Shown here piece by piece: positions 48,524 through 55,431 of a stretch of 60,229 nucleotides of DNA. The stretch is from CAZVCJ01 sp964625745 (GTDB lineage Bacteria > Chloroflexota > Anaerolineae > VGOG01): NCBI GenBank assembly GCA_964625745.1, contig CAZVCJ010000006.1:1-60229 (forward strand), in the 5' to 3' direction. The notes under the pieces are model-generated. The model was not told where the DNA came from and searched no databases. It worked only from the letters and a program-made list of their open reading frames with translations. Position 1 is the first letter of the stretch. The number at the start of each line of letters is the position of its first letter. The translations under genes and the position numbers were made by a program.

Positions 48524-48862
48524 CTATCGCCTCCTCTGGATTGGAGTTATCCATTTTGGCGGTTTTGGCCCATAAACCGTGATAATGATGAGTATCGGTC
48601 GTGCCGTCGTGCATACAATGTGCAGAGGACGACCATTTTGGGTAAGACCGTTGAGCAAACAACGGGCTCCTCTACGATGCTCAGGATAGTTTTCCAAGAT
48701 CTGCCCCGTAGCAATGGCTTCAAGAACCTCATCAAGCATGATGCCCTCTTCAGCCATTTCCTGCTGAGCATGTTGGGTGACGCGAATGTTCTCCACGTCA
48801 GCTTGAGCACGTATCCGCTTCAGCACGACTTCTAAATCAGTGACATCTACCTCACTCGTCAC
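48524..48862 (-). CDS. DUF4258 toxin-like protein
   Basis: A 112-residue protein. The DUF4258 pattern is VTQHAQQEMAEEGIMLDEVLEA (shown in part: HAQQEMAEEGIML), then ENYPEHRRGARCLLNG, GRPLHIVCTTARPILIIITV and a final YGPKP. The fold is related to RelE/MqsR-type RNA cleavage toxins, though activity is inferred. It begins with GTG at 48862 right after the tpiA stop and is paired with the YgiT-like gene downstream. If real, this toxin-antitoxin pair is transcribed with glycolysis genes. Confidence 0.85.
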   Translation of the reverse strand: MTSEVDVTDLEVVLKRIRAQADVENIRVTQHAQQEMAEEGIMLDEVLEAIATGQILENYPEHRRGARCLLNGLTQNGRPLHIVCTTARPILIIITVYGPKPPKWITPIQRRR

Positions 48863-49636
48863 CTATCTACTCCCTTTCACCTGGGCCGCGATACGCACGA
48901 TCTCCACGAAATCCGCGGCCTTCAAGCTGGCTCCGCCGACCAGAGCGCCGTCTATCTCCGGCTGGGTCATGAACTCGGCGACGTTGGTGGGGTTGACGCT
49001 TCCACCGTACTGGACGCGCACTGCCTCGGCCGTGGTCTCGTCGTAGAGATCGGCGATGGCGCCACGGATGGTGAGGCCGATGACGGCGTTGGCCCCGGCG
49101 CCGGTGGCCGCTTTGCCCGTGCCGATGGCCCAGATGGGCTCATAGGCAATGATCAGGCTGCGCACCTGCTCAGCCGATAGGCCATCGAGGGCCGCGCGGA
49201 CCTGGCCGGAAACCCATTCCTCGGTCTGGCCAGCCTCGTACTGCTCCAGACTCTCCCCCACGCAGACGATGGGGATCAAGCCGTGGGCAAAGGCTGCCTT
49301 AATCTTACGGCTGACTCCCTCGTCGGTCTCGCCGAAATATCCTCGCCGCTCTGAGTGGCCAATGATGACGTACTGGCACAGCCCTTTGAGCATCAGCGGC
49401 GAGGTCTCGCCCGTGTAGGCCCCCTTGTCCTCCCAATGCATGTTCTGAGCCCCCAGCTTGATGGTGGTGGGCTTCAGGAGGTCAGCCACGGCGGCCAGGG
49501 CGACGAAGGGCGGACAGAGCACCCTGTCCACGCCACGCACCTCGTTGAGGCCCCGCCTCATCTGTCGCACCAGGCTCACGGCCTCGTCAACGGCCTTGTT
49601 CATCTTCCAGTTACCAGCGATGATCGGTGTACGCAT
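48863..49636 (-). CDS. tpiA: Triosephosphate isomerase
   Basis: TpiA interconverts dihydroxyacetone phosphate and glyceraldehyde 3-phosphate. Catalytic sites are all present: the Lys in IIAGNWKMNK, the His in VIIGHSERRGYFGE and the Glu in IAYEPIWAIGTGKAAT. RVQYGGSVNPTNVAEF and LVGGASLKAADFVEI bind the phosphate. It is 257 residues, a normal length. It follows pgk by 14 bases in the order gap-pgk-tpiA, the usual triose-phosphate operon. Confidence 0.98.
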   Translation of the reverse strand: MRTPIIAGNWKMNKAVDEAVSLVRQMRRGLNEVRGVDRVLCPPFVALAAVADLLKPTTIKLGAQNMHWEDKGAYTGETSPLMLKGLCQYVIIGHSERRGYFGETDEGVSRKIKAAFAHGLIPIVCVGESLEQYEAGQTEEWVSGQVRAALDGLSAEQVRSLIIAYEPIWAIGTGKAATGAGANAVIGLTIRGAIADLYDETTAEAVRVQYGGSVNPTNVAEFMTQPEIDGALVGGASLKAADFVEIVRIAAQVKGSR

Positions 49637-49650
49637 TGTCCCTCCTTTAC

Positions 49651-50868
49651 TTACTTGTCCTCGAGCACTGCAACGCCAGGCAGGGGTTTGCCCTCCAGAA
49701 ACTCCAAACTGGCGCCGCCGCCGGTGGAGATGTGCGTCATTTTGTCTGCCAGGCCTGCCTGTTCCACAGCAGCAGCGGAGTCGCCGCCGCCGATGATGGT
49801 CGTGGCTCCGCTGTCCGCCAGGATTCGAGCGATGGCTTCGGTTCCCGCCGCGAACCTGGGGAATTCGAACACGCCCATCGGGCCATTCCAGACCACGGTC
49901 CTGGCGCCGGCCAGCTTCCGCTTAAACAGTTCCACTGTCTCAGGCCCGATGTCCAGAATGCGCCAACCCTCTGGCACGGCTCGACTGAGCTCGCCGAAGT
50001 CCTGGCCCACAGACACTGTCTTTGAGTTGGCCTCGGCGTCGAAACGATCTGCTACCACCACGTCAACAGGCAAGGCCAGCTTCTCGCCCGCTCTCTCCAG
50101 CGTTTCCCTGGCCACACCCAGGCTATCGTCCTCCACCAATGACTGGCCTACTTCATGACCCTGAGCCTTGAGAAAAGTGTTGGCCATGCCACCACCGATC
50201 AGTAGAGCATCCACTTTGGTCAACAGGTTGTCAATGACGCCGATTTTGTCGGAGATCTTGGCCCCACCCAGAATGGCCACGAAGGGATGCTCAGGAGCAG
50301 CCAGGGCCTGGCCCAAGAAAGTGAGCTCTTTTTCCATCAAGAAGCCCGCCACGGCGGGCAAATACTCAGCCACTCCGACGGTCGAGGCATGGGCGCGGTG
50401 AGCCGCGCCGAAGGCGTCGTTGACGAAAATGTCGGCCAGGGACGCTAATTTCCTGGCGAAGGCCGGATCGTTGGATTCATCTTCGGGGTAGAAGCGGGTG
50501 TTCTCCAACAGGATGACGTCGCCTGGCCGCATTGCCGCCACCGCTGTCTCCACCTCCGGCCCGACACAATCATTGAGTTTCACCACCGGCCTATCGAGCA
50601 GTTCCGACAGGCGCTCAGCCACAGGATTGAGGCGCAGCCCATCCACCACCTTTCCCTTGGGGCGGCCCAAATGGGACATCAGAATGACCTTTGCCCTGTG
50701 CTCCAGTAGATAATTGATGGTCGGCAAGGCAGCGCGGATTCTGGTATCATCGGCTACGGTTCGGCCAGGCTCACCGGAGCCCTTACCCTCGGCCAGGGGA
50801 ACGTTAAAATCCACCCGCACCAGGACTCGCTTGCCCTCAACCTGGACATCTCGAATCGTCTTCTTCAT
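49651..50868 (-). CDS. pgk: Phosphoglycerate kinase
   Basis: Pgk makes ATP from 1,3-bisphosphoglycerate. Clear motifs are KRVLVRVDFNVPL, LMSHLGRPKGK, FYPEDESNDPAFARKLASLA, KVDALLIGGGMANTFL and the nucleotide site IIGGGDSAAAV. It is 405 residues from the ATG at 50868, which has GGGGGAAG upstream. Twenty more open codons upstream are repeat sequence and should not be counted. Confidence 0.98.
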   Translation of the reverse strand: MKKTIRDVQVEGKRVLVRVDFNVPLAEGKGSGEPGRTVADDTRIRAALPTINYLLEHRAKVILMSHLGRPKGKVVDGLRLNPVAERLSELLDRPVVKLNDCVGPEVETAVAAMRPGDVILLENTRFYPEDESNDPAFARKLASLADIFVNDAFGAAHRAHASTVGVAEYLPAVAGFLMEKELTFLGQALAAPEHPFVAILGGAKISDKIGVIDNLLTKVDALLIGGGMANTFLKAQGHEVGQSLVEDDSLGVARETLERAGEKLALPVDVVVADRFDAEANSKTVSVGQDFGELSRAVPEGWRILDIGPETVELFKRKLAGARTVVWNGPMGVFEFPRFAAGTEAIARILADSGATTIIGGGDSAAAVEQAGLADKMTHISTGGGASLEFLEGKPLPGVAVLEDK

Positions 50869-50881
50869 TTGTCTTCCCCCG

Positions 50882-50962
50882 GAACTAGAGGTTGGAAGTT
50901 GAATGATGATCCAACCTCCAACCTCCAACTTCCAATATCTGATCTCTAGTCTCTAATCTCCA
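50882..50962. repeat. Dispersed repeat family B at the pgk-gap junction (inverted)
   Basis: AGAGGTTGGAAGTTGAATG faces CCAACCTCCAACCTCCAACT, and CTCTAGTCTCTAATCTCC follows. The element fills the gap between gap and pgk and reaches the last gap codons. Confidence 0.85.
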
Positions 50963-51990
50963 ACCTCGGCGAGGTAGTGGAACAGGTCGGCCACGCGGCA
51001 GGCGTAGGCCCACTCGTTGTCATACCAGGCCACCACCTTGACCAGATTCCCTCCGACGACCAGGGTGAGAGAGGCATCCACGATGGACGAGCGCGGATCC
51101 TCCTTGAAGTCTACCGACACCAGGGGCTCCTCGCACACTCCCAGGATACCTTTCATCCTTCCCTCGGCCGCCTTCTTGAAAGCGCCGTTGACCTCCTCCT
51201 CCGTCGTCTCCTTGCCCAGCACCGCCACCATGTCAGCGATGGAGACGGTGGGGGTGGGGACGCGCATGGCGATGCCGTGGAACCTGCCCTGAAGCTCTGG
51301 GATGGCTAACGCCGCCGCCTTGGCTGCCCCAGTGGTGGTGGGGATAATGCTCAACGCCGCCGCCCGCGCCCTCCTCAAATCCTTGTGGGGCAGGTCCAGG
51401 ATGCGTTGGTCGTTGGTGTAGGCGTGGATAGTGGTCATCAGCGCCTTCTCGATGCCGAAGGTATCGCTGAGAACCTTGGCCACCGGAGCGATGCAGTTGG
51501 TGGTACAAGAAGCATTGGACAGGATGTGATGCTTCTCTGGGTCGTACTGATCCTCGTTCACCCCCAGGACAACGGTCAAGTCAGGCCCCTTGGCCGGAGC
51601 AGAGATAATCACCTTCTTGGCCCCGGCCGTCAGGTGCTGGGCCGCTTCCTCTCGTGCGGTGAAGAGGCCGGTGGATTCCAGGACATAGTCCACCCCCAGG
51701 TCTCCCCAGGGAAGCTGGCTCGGGTCACGCTGGGAGAGGAACTTGATCTCCTGGCCACGGTGTCCTGAGCTTGTCGAAGGGTTGACCACCAGGGTACTGT
51801 CTTCTACCTCCACTGTGCCGGGAAAGCGGCCGTAGTTGGAGTCGTACCTGAGGAGGTGGGCCATGGTGGGCAAATCGCCGATGTCGTTGACGGCCACCAC
51901 CTCCAGCTCATCGGGGTAGTAGTCCAGCATGGCCTTGAGGGCCTGTCGCCCGATGCGCCCGAATCCGTTGATTCCAATTTTGACTGTCAT
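50953..51990 (-). CDS. gap: Glyceraldehyde-3-phosphate dehydrogenase with in-frame insert
   Basis: GapA oxidises glyceraldehyde 3-phosphate with NAD and phosphate. KIGINGFGRIGRQAL binds NAD, the catalytic Cys lies in SNASCTTNCIAPVAK, and WYDNEWAYACRV closes the protein. It is 345 residues from the ATG at 51990 with AAGGAGG upstream; the family is usually about 335. The extra length is explained by residues about 66-77 (VNPSTSSGHRGQ), the in-frame translation of repeat family A in a surface region of the NAD-binding domain. Confidence 0.97.
   Translation of the reverse strand: MTVKIGINGFGRIGRQALKAMLDYYPDELEVVAVNDIGDLPTMAHLLRYDSNYGRFPGTVEVEDSTLVVNPSTSSGHRGQEIKFLSQRDPSQLPWGDLGVDYVLESTGLFTAREEAAQHLTAGAKKVIISAPAKGPDLTVVLGVNEDQYDPEKHHILSNASCTTNCIAPVAKVLSDTFGIEKALMTTIHAYTNDQRILDLPHKDLRRARAAALSIIPTTTGAAKAAALAIPELQGRFHGIAMRVPTPTVSIADMVAVLGKETTEEEVNGAFKKAAEGRMKGILGVCEEPLVSVDFKEDPRSSIVDASLTLVVGGNLVKVVAWYDNEWAYACRVADLFHYLAEVGD
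51761..51787. repeat. Dispersed repeat family A, copy 4, inside gap
   Basis: TGTCCTGAGCTTGTCGAAGG followed by GTTGACC, in frame in the GAPDH gene. Confidence 0.85.
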
Positions 51991-52018
51991 TTGTGTAACC
52001 TCCTTGTGATTAAGTATT

Positions 52019-52097
52019 ACCACCAAGACACAAAGGCACGAAGCTTTTTAGAGGCCAGCCACGTTGCTTTTCTTTGTGCCTTGGTGTCTTTGTGGCA
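52019..52097. repeat. Inverted pair of CACAAAGRCAC repeats before gap
   Basis: CCAAGACACAAAGGCACGAAG and, about 30 bases on, CTTTGTGCCTTGGTGTCTTT face each other and could pair over about 20 bases with few mismatches. The element lies between yvcK and gap, just upstream of the gap ribosome-binding site. Confidence 0.85.
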
Positions 52098-52128
52098 AAG
52101 AGTTCGGTTGCGACTACCCTGTCTCCCC

Positions 52129-53427
52129 TCAGGCCCCTCGCTGAGAATGGTAGAAGTTCATTAAAGTGCTGGCCAACTTCCGTGGGTCATGCCGCCAGGG
52201 CTGCTGAAGATCAATCACGTCGGCCGGCACAACCTGGTAGCCTCCGTTGGCCGCGTAGTCCAGAGATACCAATTCTGTGATAAAGTGGGGATCAGGGTTG
52301 ACCTCGAAGTTGTCGTTCACCAACACGTAGTGAAACACTTCCCGCCCCACATGGCGCTGTAACGCCTCTATGTGGTCCCCAACGCTGAAGCCATCGGTCT
52401 CGCCCCTCTGAGTGGCCACATTGCACACATATACTTTCAAAGCTTGGGAGGCGCGGATGGCCCTGGTGATGTCTTCCACCAGGAGATTGGGCAACACACT
52501 GGTGAAGAGGCTGCCTGGTCCAGTGACGATAAGCTCAGCCTCCAGGATGGCTTTTATGGCCTCAGGATAGGCTCGCACTCCGGCGGGCAGCAGGAAAACC
52601 CGCTCGATGGGCAATTCGGCGGCGGTGATGCTGGACTCGCCCTCCACCCGGCTAAGAGCGCTTGCCGCCTCATCTTCGCCACGCAAGTCGGCGCAAAGGG
52701 TGACATCCTTCAGAGTAGAGGGCAAGATACGCCCCTGCACAGCCAACACCCGGCCCGACTCGAGGATAGCTCGCTCAAAGCTACCCGTTACGTCAGCCAT
52801 GGCGGCGATGAACAGATTGCCGAAGCTGTGGCCGTTGAGGCTATCCACCCCGCCGAAGCGGTACTGGAAGAGTTGGGTAGTCAGCGATTCGGCATCGGCC
52901 AGGGCGGCGATGCAGTTGCGAAAGTCGCCGGGAGGGAGCACCCCCAACTCGCGGCGCAGGCGGCCAGAGCTGCCTCCATCGTCGGCCACGGTGACGATGG
53001 CCGTGATGTTGGAGGTGTATTCCTTCAAGCCCCGCAGCAGGGTGGAGAGGCCCGTCCCTCCACCGATGACGACCACTCTAGGGCCCCGTCCGCGCTTACG
53101 ATGCTGATAGACCACCTTTGCCACTTGCTGGCCCGGCCGCAGGAAGGGCGCCAGCAGCGAACGGCCTAACTGCACCACTGCTATCATCACGGCAACCAGG
53201 CCCAGCCCCCCGACCAGAGCAGCCCGGCCCAGGCGGGGAACAAACTGCAAAGTGAGATAATGGAAGATAGCTGATGGAGGTTGTTGCCGATAGATGTTGA
53301 TCAGAAAGTAAGCGAAGCCCAGGCTAATGCACGTAATGCCCAGCACAAGCAAGAGCAGCCACCGCTTCACGCCCATGCCTGGATAAAGCCACTTCCAGCC
53401 GGAGATGTTTTTGGAAAAGAGTTTCAT
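52129..53427 (-). CDS. yvcK: YvcK/CofD-like gluconeogenesis factor with membrane anchor
   Basis: A 432-residue protein. Two membrane segments (residues about 23-43 and 70-92) precede the YvcK domain. The domain starts VVVIGGGTGLSTLLRGLKEY and has VTVADDGGSSGRLRRELGVL, DFRNCIAALAD, GHSFGNLF and VTGPGSLFTSVLPNLLV, the UDP-sugar-binding fold. YvcK is needed for growth on gluconeogenic carbon and for normal cell shape in Bacillus and Mycobacterium. It heads the gap-pgk-tpiA train. Membrane-anchored forms are known. The ATG has GAGGGG upstream. Confidence 0.92.
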   Translation of the reverse strand: MKLFSKNISGWKWLYPGMGVKRWLLLLVLGITCISLGFAYFLINIYRQQPPSAIFHYLTLQFVPRLGRAALVGGLGLVAVMIAVVQLGRSLLAPFLRPGQQVAKVVYQHRKRGRGPRVVVIGGGTGLSTLLRGLKEYTSNITAIVTVADDGGSSGRLRRELGVLPPGDFRNCIAALADAESLTTQLFQYRFGGVDSLNGHSFGNLFIAAMADVTGSFERAILESGRVLAVQGRILPSTLKDVTLCADLRGEDEAASALSRVEGESSITAAELPIERVFLLPAGVRAYPEAIKAILEAELIVTGPGSLFTSVLPNLLVEDITRAIRASQALKVYVCNVATQRGETDGFSVGDHIEALQRHVGREVFHYVLVNDNFEVNPDPHFITELVSLDYAANGGYQVVPADVIDLQQPWRHDPRKLASTLMNFYHSQRGA

Positions 53428-53462
53428 GCCGCTTGCCCCTCAGCAATACCTGCGCCTCAATC

Positions 53463-53491
53463 ATTATGGTCCAACTAACCCACCAAGTCAA
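53463..53491 (-). promoter_or_regulatory. Promoter of the yvcK-gap-pgk-tpiA train
   Basis: TTGACT (53486-53491) and CATAAT (53463-53468) with a 17-base spacer, 36 bases before yvcK. Confidence 0.85.
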
Positions 53492-53576
53492 AGCGAACTC
53501 GACCTGCCAATCGGGTTCGTTGGAGTTTAGCTCTTCCAGATCCTACCGGTGTCATTGCGAGGAGTCTTGCGGCAGG

Positions 53577-53620
53577 CCCCTTCGACTGGGCCTCAGGACG
53601 TGGCTCAGGACAAGCCCTGG
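53577..53620. repeat. Dispersed repeat family A, copy 5, between genes
   Basis: CCCCTTCGACTGGGCCTCAG followed by GACGTGGCTCAGGACAAGCC, in the 289-base region between yvcK and the GntR gene. A GTCATTGCGAGGAGTC word just before it is also repeat-like. Nothing else was seen in this gap besides the yvcK promoter. Confidence 0.75.
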
Positions 53621-53716
53621 TCCGCTGCCCTGAGTGCACAGTCAGGCGCCGAAAACTGCTGGACTAGAGCGCAGCGGGAGCAGGTAAATAGTTATGACGA
53701 ATGTAACACTGTCCAG

Positions 53717-54124
53717 CTACTCACGGTTTGAGCTCCGGGTCTCGATCCACCAGTGGGTTAGTTGTTCAATCACTGCTTCTTCGATCTCGCGCATCGAATA
53801 ACCAAGCCGCAGCGCCTCGATAAAAGGCTTGCTGAACAATGAACCTAGCAGCTCTCGGCGCCTCTGAGCCAATGGCAACTGATCGGGCTGGTCAGGGACG
53901 AAACTGCCCAGGCCCAGTTGGGTGGAGATTCCCCCCTCCCTACCCAGCTCTTTATAGGCGTGGGCAACCGTATTGAAATTGACTCCCAAATCCGCCGCTA
54001 GCTGCCGGACAGAGGGCAGCCGTTCGCCAGGCTGGAGTCCACCCGTGGCTATCAGATATTTGACCTGATCAGCTATTTGTAAGTAGAGCGGAGTCCCGCT
54101 CTGGCGGTTAACCTGAATGGTCAT
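53717..54124 (-). CDS. GntR-family regulator, YtrA type
   Basis: A 135-residue short GntR protein. The winged helix is residues 1-72: QSGTPLYLQIADQVKYLIAT, LQPGERLPSVRQLAADLGVN, FNTVAHAYKEL and LGSFVP. After it there is only a helical tail of about 50 residues with no ligand domain, the layout of the YtrA subfamily, which usually regulates its own operon with an ABC transporter. No such transporter is adjacent. The ATG at 54124 has GGAG seven bases upstream. A perfect 10-bp inverted repeat lies in the divergent region towards the GNAT gene. Confidence 0.9.
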   Translation of the reverse strand: MTIQVNRQSGTPLYLQIADQVKYLIATGGLQPGERLPSVRQLAADLGVNFNTVAHAYKELGREGGISTQLGLGSFVPDQPDQLPLAQRRRELLGSLFSKPFIEALRLGYSMREIEEAVIEQLTHWWIETRSSNRE

Positions 54125-54200
54125 AATCACTCTCCATAAATCAGAATTTGACAGCCCAACAGTGTAGAAAGCAACCTCCGTTTGATGCCACATGTCGGAC

Positions 54201-54241
54201 CGTGTTGCGTGTTCCGTCACACAGCACCCATACGCAACACG
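54201..54241. promoter_or_regulatory. Inverted repeat in the GntR/GNAT divergent region
   Basis: CGTGTTGCGT and ACGCAACACG form a perfect 10-bp inverted repeat with a 21-base spacer (centre to centre 31 bases, about three helical turns). It lies 77 bases from the GntR start and is a good candidate operator. The rest of 54125-54429 is AT-rich leader and promoter sequence without genes. Confidence 0.6.
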
Positions 54242-54371
54242 TTTCACATAGTCCTTGCTCTACCCACCTGTCTCGCCGGAAACACTTTCTCGTCGCCCGT
54301 TCCGGTTTCATACAATCCAGCACAATCATATCGGTATTTCGTCATTTTGTCAAATTTCAAATCAAGGACAT

Positions 54372-54400
54372 TTGCAAATCGGGCCAAATGATAGTACAAT
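54372..54400 (+). promoter_or_regulatory. Promoter of the GNAT-Ycf45 unit
   Basis: TTGCAA (54372-54377) and TACAAT (54395-54400) with a 17-base spacer, 30 bases before the GTG start. Confidence 0.75.
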
Positions 54401-54429
54401 ATGAATCAACACTCAGTGAGAGGTAAGGT

Positions 54430-55431
54430 GTGATCACACCCTTCGATGTTCGCCATATCCTCTTGATTAGCAGATTGCAGAACCAAGGCCTGCTGCTTAA
54501 CCTGGAGGAGGAACTGACTCAAACTTATAGGCCGCTCTTAGCAGCCCTGGTGGGAAGCCTCTCCTTACAGAGGATGGGGGTCCTCACCTATGTATGCTAC
54601 GAAGTGGAAGAGGGCCGGCAAATAGCGGGCTTCGCCCAGGTGCGCACGAGAAAGGATAGCTCCGAAGCCGACGTAATCTACCTGACCCCTTCCTTATCAA
54701 CGGAGGGAGATGCCAAAACCTTATGGTGTCGCCTGTTAGAGAGATTATGCCTTAGGATCGGGGAGCAGGGCATCCACCGCATCTTCGCCCACCTGCCTGA
54801 GGATGAGCCTGGGGCCGAAGCCTTCCAACAAGTGGGTTTCAGTATTTACACTCGGGAGGACGTCTTCCGTCTGGCACGGATTCCAACCGAGCTGTTACAC
54901 ACCACCAGAAGAACCGTGCGCCCCCAGCAAGCCGCTGATAGTTGGGGGCTACAAGGACTATACGCCACCGTTGCCCCTCGCCTGGTGCAACAAGCAGAGA
55001 ACTTAACGGCAAGAAAGTGGGACGCTACACCCAGCCCGTGGCTGAGACAAACCAGGCGAGAGGGCTACGTGCTGGAGGATAAGGGGGAGATCATGGGCTA
55101 CCTGCGGATTCGCCAGGGACAAACTGGCCATTGGTTGGAAATGCTCCTTCATCCCCAAGCCTACGAGCGAGCCGGCGAACTCGTCGCCCAATCGCTTTCT
55201 CTCCTGGCGGAATACCCGCCGCTCCCCATCTACTGCTGTTTGCGAAGGTATCAAGGGGGGCTGAGAGTTCCGCTCGAAACCAAAGGTTTCCAACACTTCG
55301 CCAGCCAATGTGTAATGATCAAGTATACCGCCGTCCGGATTCAGGAACCCGCCTTGAAACTGGTACCAACGCTGGAGAAGAGAGCAGAGGCAGCAACCTC
55401 GATGATGAAAACGCAAGGAAATGTCAAATGA
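54430..55431 (+). CDS. GNAT-like protein with two acetyltransferase-type halves
   Basis: A 333-residue protein. The first half resembles a GNAT domain: GFAQVRTRKDSSEADVIYLT, then LLERLCLRIGEQGIHRIFAH and GAEAFQQVGFSIYTREDVFR, where the final QVGF is the common GNAT end. The second half, from about residue 190, has YVLEDKGEIMGYLRIRQGQT and HWLEMLLHP, which looks like a second, weaker GNAT-type unit. The acetyl-CoA loop is not obvious in either half, so enzymatic activity is uncertain. It begins with GTG at 54430. Its stop overlaps the next start as ATGA. Confidence 0.75.
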   Translation: MITPFDVRHILLISRLQNQGLLLNLEEELTQTYRPLLAALVGSLSLQRMGVLTYVCYEVEEGRQIAGFAQVRTRKDSSEADVIYLTPSLSTEGDAKTLWCRLLERLCLRIGEQGIHRIFAHLPEDEPGAEAFQQVGFSIYTREDVFRLARIPTELLHTTRRTVRPQQAADSWGLQGLYATVAPRLVQQAENLTARKWDATPSPWLRQTRREGYVLEDKGEIMGYLRIRQGQTGHWLEMLLHPQAYERAGELVAQSLSLLAEYPPLPIYCCLRRYQGGLRVPLETKGFQHFASQCVMIKYTAVRIQEPALKLVPTLEKRAEAATSMMKTQGNVK

